Part shown: positions 17,333-23,277 of the stretch, piece by piece
Layout of the letters: each line of letters starts with the position of its first letter
Position numbering within the stretch: the stretch's first letter is position 1
DNA from: Priapulus caudatus
Taxonomy: Eukaryota; Priapulida; Priapulimorpha; Priapulimorphida; Priapulidae
DNA length: 23,277 nt
Direction: 5' to 3'
NCBI RefSeq assembly: GCF_000485595.1
Contig: NW_014577611.1
Location: forward strand, 58,775-82,051
Position numbers and translations under genes: made by a program
Notes under the pieces: generated by a model
The model's input: only the letters and a program-made list of their open reading frames with translations
The model's database searches: none
Told to the model about the DNA's origin: nothing

Positions 17333-17530
17333 GTCAGGAGATACGCGCTCGCACCATACCATATACCCCCCCCATGACCACACACGCGCGATGGATATAA
17401 AAACCCACCCGGACGCGAAATTATTTTTCTCACTTGAGTTCCGAACCCCAATCTTTCCACAGCCCATCAGCATACTCGATTCACTCGACTTCGCTCTTAT
17501 TTAGCATATGTCATGTGTGATTTTCAGTAA

Positions 17531-17604
17531 CCCTGTGTAGCCGAGCAGGTAGCCCCCCGGCGTTACGTGTCAAGTGTCGGTGGTTCGAATCCCGTATGTT
17601 TTTT
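17531..17604 (+). ncRNA. tRNA-derived pol III unit (SINE-like head)
   Basis: An A-box-like TAGCCGAGCAGG (17538-17549) and a perfect B box GGTTCGAATCC (17582-17592) are spaced as in tRNA genes. A run of six T (17599-17604) follows as a possible pol III terminator. The acceptor and T stems pair poorly, so it is not a functional tRNA. It resembles the head of a tRNA-derived SINE or a degenerate tRNA pseudogene. Confidence 0.6.
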
Positions 17605-17752
17605 AATTATTTTCCTGTTTTCTGTATTTGTATATCTTTATCCATTTAACTATTGTTTTCCAATTAACGCAAATATTTACATGATTTATTTACAACAATT
17701 TAATTTAAAAAAAATAATTTTTAATTAAATTTATTTGTGTTCATTCAATTTA

Positions 17753-17784
17753 ATTAGGGTTAGGGTTAGGGTTAGGGTTAGGGT
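17753..17784 (+). repeat. Interstitial telomere-like (TTAGGG)5
   Basis: Five TTAGGG units, preceded by an AT-rich tract (TTTAATTAGGG) like that before the array at 13331. It lies inside a recent insertion, so it was brought in with it or added at the break. Confidence 0.9.
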
Positions 17785-18272
17785 GTGGAACTGCAGTGGG
17801 AAAAAAAATTTCGCCGCCGGGACGCCAGTTAGTTAGTCTCAGTCAGTTAGTCAAGACACGCAGTCGTAGTAAGCGAGGCAGTTAGAGACAGTCACGTAGC
17901 CACACGTAGTGAAGAAGTAGAAGAACTTATATGTGCTGTAAAACATTACCTAGTCTGTATTTAGTGATTCTCTGAGTAGAATAAAACCATCTCGTCTATT
18001 ACAACAACTACGTGCTATCTCTACTGTGAAGTTATTCGCTACTCGTCTTACGTCGCACAAGAGGCAAGTCTGACATCTCCTTCAAGCGGAAACGCAAGCA
18101 CGAACAGATAACAACGGGTGAAGAACAATATACAACGCAAGACCTATAACATTACGACCTATACGATAACGTGTCTACACGCAGTCGGGCATCTCCCGAC
18201 GTGCCTTACGAATCACCTATAACACAGGTACACCCATAACACTTTTACAACAGCAGAAAGTTGGTACACACA

Positions 18273-18429
18273 TACTCATGCAAAATTATTAAAACGTATA
18301 CTATAATTCAAGTCAGTCGAAGTGAGTTTCATCGCGTCAAATATTACTACGTATTACTAACAAGTACGATTTACGCGAGGGAAATACAAAAACGTAAATC
18401 ATCAATACATGCAATACAATACAAGTACA
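18273..18429. other. Flank of LTR element, no gene seen
   Basis: AT-rich sequence after the target duplication. An open frame beginning at 18261 spans the LTR end and is fortuitous. Confidence 0.4.
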
Positions 18430-18720
18430 ATTCGATAATGTTCGCTGGGACCTATGCATTCGTGCGCCGGCCTATGGATTTGGCGCACGGATGCATAGCT
18501 GCCAGCGCCCGATACTATCGTAGCATGTTCCCGCGGTCGCGTGCGCCTTGCCGCGGAACTGCGCGCAACATCCGCGCTCGGCGGTTAGGATCAATGCTTC
18601 CTTTGCGCATCGCCTCTCTAGTATCCGGTCTCTTCTCTGGACAGTCTGCAGCAGGATATCCGCGCGAAGCCCGCCAACGCCGGCTGGCGGCGATCTAACA
18701 CGACTTTGCTGCCCCCACTC
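18430..18720 (+). repeat. GC-rich dispersed repeat, copy A
   Basis: Aligns with 22086-22350 in the same orientation. Both have GTTCGCTGG, a hairpin built from CTATG(C/G)AT blocks, GCGCCTTGCCG, GAACTGCGCGCAA or GAGCTGCGCGCAA, and GGATCAA. Here the hairpin is CTATGCATTCGTGCGCC against GGCGCACGGATGCATAG. The overlapping frames on both strands are supported by nothing else. Confidence 0.65.
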
Positions 18721-19424
18721 CATCACCTTACACGGATTACATAGTAGCGGAATTCTCCGCGCAAACTGAATTGAGCAGTTCTGGCGATTGCACGACCTTG
18801 ACATTACCCACGTACCTTGACATTTGCTAGAAATGCTCCCAATTCTTTGTTGGCTATTCGGCGCGCTTTGTTTGCTGTCAAAAAGCGAATTTAAACGTTT
18901 TTATTCGAGACACGCCCACGGTGACTGCCAATCACCGAGACGTGTCTCGTCAAGCGGGCCTACCAGCGAGCCGAGCTGTGTTGCTGGGGAAATCTCCCCT
19001 GATTATACATGAGTCATGACCGGCTGTAACCGGCCTAACGGCTAGACTCGTACCCGTCGACAGTTGCACACGCTTTTTCAGTGTAGCGAAGGATACTTGC
19101 CCAAGTGAAGGTACACTCTACACTCTATCCTACTGTGTACTTGTGCACAATGGCATGCGCGCTATGTCAGTATGTGTTGCAGCGGTGTATTGAAGTGAAG
19201 TTATTAGGTCAAATCAAACATTAACACTATTATTACTCGTACCGGTAGGTCTAGTACTGACAAGTTATATTTATTAACCATCATTTTATTATTGAAACGG
19301 TCCAAGTGCCTGTGCACCGTACGGTAATATTTTATAGCTGACGCAGACGGGTCATCATAATCCCGCACCCTCAGATTAGCAAAGCGCAGTTATAACGTCT
19401 GGATTTGCGGACTAGGGGTGCATA
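18721..19424. other. Spacer with one strong hairpin, no gene seen
   Basis: A two-step hairpin lies at 18906-18949: CGAGACACG pairs with CGTGTCTCG, and an inner CGGTGA pairs with TCACCG. A single 13-bp match to the terminus of the 444-bp MITE, CCAAGTGCCTGTG, occurs near 19313-19325. Otherwise nothing recognised. Confidence 0.4.
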
Positions 19425-19479
19425 TGATCAGGAGTAGATAAAGGGAAGGAGTGTGACAACAATAAACAAGGGAAATTCG

Positions 19480-19803
19480 TCATTTACTAGCCTTATAATA
19501 CCTACGATTTACTACGCGTAACTCATCCAACTTGAGCTTAAATCGGACACAGTACATTCGCCCATCATCGTACCAAATCGTTTCCTCGTAGACACGCGCA
19601 ATCCGAAGATACAACCGAAAACATACGACACGATTCTCCAATCTTTGTCCATTAATCAACCGTAGAGCGCGCCTATGATTCAGACAAAAGAGGCAGTAAC
19701 ACTCGCGCCCAGCCGCTGCGTTTGCTCTGTTGGAATGTGGGAATGTAGCATTGTGGCTCGCGAGGAGATTGGACATCGACGCAACCATAGACGAGCTAAT
19801 CAT
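19480..19803 (-). CDS. Unassigned ORF inside the left inverted arm
   Basis: A 107-residue minus-strand frame running outward, almost wholly within the arm. Its more likely start is the ATG at about 19788 (MVASMSN), since the residues before it lie outside the arm. The sequence is protein-like: a Cys cluster (ECYCLFCLNHRR, residues about 33-44), then RLINGQRLENRVVCFRLYLR and IWYDDGRMYCVRFKLKLDEL. The mirrored frame in the right arm is broken by small indels. The family is unknown. C-x2-C with a nearby His could bind metal, but that is speculation. Confidence 0.4.
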   Translation of the reverse strand: MISSSMVASMSNLLASHNATFPHSNRANAAAGRECYCLFCLNHRRALRLINGQRLENRVVCFRLYLRIARVYEETIWYDDGRMYCVRFKLKLDELRVVNRRYYKASK

Positions 19804-20539
19804 GACCTATTTGCAGCTAGTATGCCCCCCCCCAACCGCAATCACCAGCAGCTCTGCGGCTCAGCGCCAGCGTGTATAACGCCTGTATAAACAATACGTG
19901 CTGTTACGTGCAATACGTGCGTACAATATACGTGCTGTTAGGCTCCTGCTCACGTGCAGAGGTTCGTGTACACGTTGCTATGACTATATTGCTGTCACTG
20001 GTCATGTAAATAAGTAGTGTGTGTACGATCGCTGTTGAGCCAGACCAGTTTGTATAGATCTTGTATATTCTGTAATAATCTGTAACTGTTCATAATATCT
20101 GCAAATTATCATCATGGATTCACACCAGTAAAGTGTGCGGGTAGCAGTGCTCTTCCTAAACACACGACGATCCCCTAGACTCGCCCTAAAAGAGGAAATA
20201 ATAGGCCGTGAACATAGCTATATGTGTGGCATGGAACTCACCAGATAACGAAGTTACCTGCAATATTTGGCAAATTCCTGACCATATACAATCCTTTTCT
20301 ATCCACAACGACTACAACTGAACCAGTGCAAATTTATGATTCAAGAGTCAGGCTGGTTGCTTCAAGTATTGCCGGAGAAATTAAAGATTCCTGCCAGTAG
20401 GGTTGGACCAATAAGTGTTGTAAATATAGTCGTGAGTGGAGAAGGGAAAGTAGGTTTGCGAAAGTGTTAAGAGCGGCTGTTGTGGAGGAGCAGCGATGTA
20501 TTGACGCGGCAGGCATATATATGAGTGACGCTCTTTGAA

Positions 20540-20903
20540 GACATGTTAAGAAACTTATTACCTGATGAACCCTGTTTAGGTTTGGATGAAGCAAAATATA
20601 AATCAGTTACTGGACATTTGCGGGCCCTAGCTTTCCACACATAGAACTTATTGCTCCACCGACTACGCTTAGCCATGCGGCCTGCAGAGTAATATACCGG
20701 TCCAATTTCGTGCTCTCGAAACAACTCGGGTATAGAGAAGCAAAAATGTTTATGAGCAAGGACACCAGACGTGTGAGGTCGCTGTCTATGTGCTCAAGCA
20801 ACACGACACGATCACCGTGGTCGAGATGCAGCTCTTCTCGAACACTGCTTCTAATGTTAGCTGCTAATGCTGGCACGTCGGTGTCTTTAACAGCAGCACA
20901 CAC
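20540..20903 (-). pseudogene. Unassigned coding-like region between the arms
   Basis: One minus-strand frame (from about 20903, no ATG at its start) contains VKDTDVPALAANIRSSVREE and LEHIDSDLTRLVSLLINIF. Near 20725 the protein-like reading moves to another frame with EIGPVYYSAGRMAKRSRWSN and KFYVWKARARKCPVTDLYF. A splice-donor-like GGTAATAAGT follows near 20560. The change of frame implies an indel, an unrecognised intron or decay. No family was recognised. The position between the arms suggests it is the element's own or captured gene. Confidence 0.3.
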
Positions 20904-21519
20904 TTCTTAATTTCGGCGTCTGTCAGAGCTACGATACTTTTGTGTGTTTTTCGTCTTCTGTCTTTTCTAGGATTATTCTTACGCGGTCATGTTGATATTT
21001 CACTTATCGCCATAGATACTAACGAAGTTGGGTTTAGTATCTATGCTTAACGGCTCTAGCGAGAAACAAACAGAACAAAAGCAGATGTTCCGCGTCGCTG
21101 CACGGCTCCAGGCTCCAGCATACAGGCTACAATAGCACACTCGCCGTTGCGTCTATGGTTGCGTCGATGTCCAATTCTCCTCGCGAGCCACAATGCTACA
21201 TTCCCACATCTCAACAGAGCAAACGCAGCGGCTGGGCGCGCGAGGTGTTACTGCCTTTTGTCTGAATCATAGGCGCGCCTCTACGGTTGATTAATGGACA
21301 AAGATTGGAGAATCGTGTCGTATGTTTTCGGTTGTATCTTCGATTGCACGTGTCTACGAGGAAACGATTTGGTAGATGATGGGCGAATGTACTGTGTCCG
21401 ATTTGAGCTCAAGTTGGATGAGTTACGCGTATAAATCGTAGGTATTAATAAGGCTAGTAAATGACGAATTTCCCTTGTTTATTGTGTCACACTCCTTCCC
21501 TTTATCTACTCCTGATATG

Positions 21520-22085
21520 ATAATAAGGCAAGGTACATAGATGATAGAGAAGCCACATAAAGTATTAATTGTTTATATATACAAAAAGAAGCTCTCAGGA
21601 AATGATTAGATACTATATTATAATGCTAATGAAGTAAGCTGTATTGAAATGCTGCACTTTCGCCATTACTGCTGTGATGGAAAATGTAAAATCAAAATAC
21701 TAACTCGTTCGTACACTCAGGGATACACTGGCACAATGCTGGCACTATTTTTAAAGTGAGCGGAGCTCCGGGGAAATGCAGCGAATGGCATTCTTAAACA
21801 GAGCGCAATGATTTGAAAGACTTAACTGGGCGCCAGAATCGCCGTACTATTTCGTATCACTATTCTATAAAATTTGTCATTAATAATGGTTCGATTTTTC
21901 TTATGTTTGGAACTTTTATGTTTTGAACTTATAGTGAAACGCTAAGACCACACGGAAATGGAACCACGGCGAAATCAAAAGCTTTGCTCTCGCCCCCCTT
22001 CTGGTACGACCCCCCATGTAAGTCGCGAGTTACTCCACGTCCCAAATGTCTGCCCTCTGTGTCCCCCACTAAAATGCGGCCTGTT
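21520..22085. other. Spacer, no gene seen
   Basis: AT-rich, no repeat match noticed. The short frame starting at 21958 extends into the GC-rich repeat and is unsupported. Confidence 0.4.
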
Positions 22086-22350
22086 CGCTGGCAGCTATGG
22101 ATGCGTACGCCTGCCTATGCATTCGGCGCAACGCATCCATAGCTGCAGCGCTGCATACTGTCGTAGGACGTTCCGCCGGTCGGCGCGTTGCGCCTTGCCG
22201 GCGGAGCTGCGCGCAAGATCTGCGCTCAGCGCTGTCGGATCAACACCTCCTTTCGGCAACCCTTTCTCTATGTATCTCGTTCTCATCTGGATTGTCTGTT
22301 AGGAGATGCTGTCTAATCTGGCATTGTCTTAAACGCCAAGCCCGCGTACA
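22086..22350 (+). repeat. GC-rich dispersed repeat, copy B
   Basis: Counterpart of 18430-18720. The hairpin here is CAGCTATGGATGCGT (22101-22115) against ACGCATCCATAGCTG. It uses different bases from copy A yet keeps the fold. Overlapping frames on both strands are composition artefacts. Confidence 0.65.
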
Positions 22351-23277
22351 ACTTCGTCAAGGCCATCTTTTATATCATCCCTTGGCACAGTTTGCTTGTA
22401 GGCATGGGCCGAGGTGGCAAAATCAGTCTAGAAAATGACTTTCGTTTGACACATCATGGAACCAAGTTTAATTTTGGGCTATAAGTTATGTATATTATCC
22501 TGATAATAAGATCATCAATGTCTCCCTAAATTTGTTGCATATTAGTTTGTAATAGACTTTTGAAAATTGGAATTTTCGCGAAACAGTCAAATTCTGCAAT
22601 AGATGGCTGTATGCGAAGCTTTTAACACATCACGGTGCTCTATGCGAAGCTTGAAGCAATCACGGTGCTCCATTTTGCCATAATGGCAGCCCCCACAATT
22701 TGTTGTTGTAAAGCAGACCAAGTAAATACTAAACTTAGTGGATGAATAGTGATATAATATAATGATATCTGTATGGGTAATCTATCTATAATGATAATGA
22801 TATATAAATAGAGTGGGATTAAACCACTGCAAGATAATTTCAATTTCTAGCACCAGCTCTGTGGTTAGATTAGTGACTGTGGACACTGTGAGTGTGACGT
22901 GTTAGTCCGTACCACTACTACTAGTACCAGTGCCAGTGGCAGTGCAGTGGCAACCGATCTTTTCATCAACTGTTTATAAAATAGATGTAATGTTCGCAAT
23001 AAGTGAGTGTTATGAATTAAAATATTATTCGGTTAAGTCGTGGTGACTGCCAGCCACCGTTTAATTTAGGGTCTGTCTTTAACTTTGATCATTTCTTATG
23101 TCAAGACAAGAGTTAATCACAGTAAGTAATGATTATCATAAGACATAGTTTATGTGGGACAAACAGCATATTAATCATGAGAATTAAGATAAGTTGCTGG
23201 GTTGAAATTCATGCGTTGTCAGTAGCAAGAGAATGGGGCATTCTTGCCTGAAGATTGGAGACCCCAAACTGTGGCTT
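22351..23277. other. AT-rich tail of window, no gene seen
   Basis: No supported gene. It contains a two-copy tandem repeat of about 30 bp at 22609-22669 (TATGCGAAGCTT then ATCACGGTGCTC in each). Near 22925-22950 there is a CAGTG-rich run (CCAGTGCCAGTGGCAGTGCA). Confidence 0.45.

Larger units (their letters stand above)
17410..17815 (+). mobile_element. Insert with tRNA-like head, TTAGGG array and inverted ends
   Basis: Present in the 3' LTR but absent from the 5' LTR, so it is an insertion. The ends are imperfect inverted repeats: CGGACGCGAAATTATTTTTC on the left against the complement of AAAAAAAATTTCGCCGCC on the right. Inside are a pol III-type A and B box unit, an AT-rich middle and five TTAGGG units. 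Four bases (GCGC) of the LTR are missing at the junction and no clean target duplication is seen. It may be a SINE-like element, a MITE that absorbed a tRNA-like unit, or a repair patch. Confidence 0.7.
16610..18268 (+). repeat. 3' LTR, split by two insertions
   Basis: Matches the 5' LTR in pieces: 16610-16888, 17333-17409 and 17816-18268. It carries an additional copy of the U3 motif (GAGCGCGGTTAAGAATAG and GAGCACGGTCAAGAATAG in tandem near 16643-16690), which the 5' LTR lacks. The AATAAA signal is retained. The two insertions came after the LTR formed. Confidence 0.9.
14659..18272 (+). mobile_element. Non-autonomous LTR retrotransposon with nested insertions
   Basis: Two direct LTRs (14663-15446 and 16610-18268) begin TGTAGCAGAGCTAC and end GGTACA (TG...CA). 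They flank a 1.16-kb interior. The identical CACA on both sides (14659-14662 and 18269-18272) is a 4-bp target duplication. No gag, protease, integrase or reverse-transcriptase motif is present, so it would need enzymes in trans. A leader-like GGTGCCGTGACC sequence hints at BEL/Pao-type or Gypsy-type ancestry. The 3' LTR is split by two later insertions, and the LTRs differ by substitutions and a U3 duplication, so the element is not young. Confidence 0.88.
19425..21519. mobile_element. 2.1-kb element with 369-bp inverted arms
   Basis: Arms 19425-19793 and 21151-21519 are inverted copies with scattered substitutions and small indels. Shared landmarks are CAGGAGTAGATAAAGGGAAG at the outer ends and GACATCGACGCAACCATAGA at the inner ends. 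The roughly 1.36-kb centre carries minus-strand coding-like sequence. No target duplication or known transposase was recognised. Candidates are a foldback-type transposon, an inverted duplication of a gene exon, or a DNA-virus-like remnant with terminal repeats. I cannot decide among them. Confidence 0.75.

Noticed and set aside
17531-17604. Functional tRNA gene
   Set aside because: A and B boxes are present, but the acceptor and T stems do not pair. It sits inside a mobile insert, so a tRNA-derived remnant is more likely.
18261-18804. 145- and 110-residue frames near 18.5 kb as host genes
   Set aside because: Frames are open on both strands across a GC-rich repeat. The related copy at 22086 does not preserve the same protein.

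Overview
The window looks like repeat-rich, gene-poor genomic DNA of an invertebrate animal. I see no bacterial operon structure, no rRNA and no complete host gene. The evidence for a eukaryote is long dinucleotide arrays, splice-site-like signals, two TTAGGG-type interstitial arrays, non-LTR and LTR retroelements, Harbinger-type transposase remains and a LicD/fukutin-family exon. TTAGGG rather than TTAGG argues weakly against an insect. I cannot name the species.

Layout. 1-2000 is AT-rich DNA followed by a CpG-rich island with a TATA-like box and two unassigned open frames. 2000-3842 is a cluster of AC, TC, TG and TA microsatellites. 3843-5493 is an indel-riddled copy of 8573-9887; both contain the 3' coding end of a non-LTR retrotransposon, readable only in the second copy. 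5421-6716 holds broken, glycoprotein-like coding fragments with Ig-like features. 7028-7613 holds a foldback element and one monomer of a satellite of about 328 bp. That satellite recurs as a tandem pair at 10431-11055, running into a 10-N gap. 11159-12480 holds further foldback elements and the frameshifted N-terminal part of a Harbinger transposase.

The right half is a nest of mobile elements. A pair of inverted repeats of about 105 bp (13139-13243 and 14152-14263) encloses a telomere-like array and a single LicD-family exon, which suggests gene-fragment capture. A non-autonomous LTR element fills 14659-18272. It has two LTRs, a 4-bp target duplication, a non-coding CTG/GAT-rich interior and an inverted LTR-tip/primer-binding segment. 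Its 3' LTR is interrupted by a 444-bp palindromic element with an exact 8-bp target duplication, and by a roughly 406-bp insert with pol III A and B boxes and TTAGGG repeats. A 2.1-kb element with 369-bp inverted arms (19425-21519) carries an open frame inside its left arm and decayed coding sequence in its centre. It lies between two diverged GC-rich hairpin repeats (18430-18720 and 22086-22350).

There is no shared pathway here. The relations between features are of insertion, duplication and decay. Several frame breaks, especially at 3843-6720, may be assembly error rather than biology. All family assignments were made by eye from motifs and repeats.
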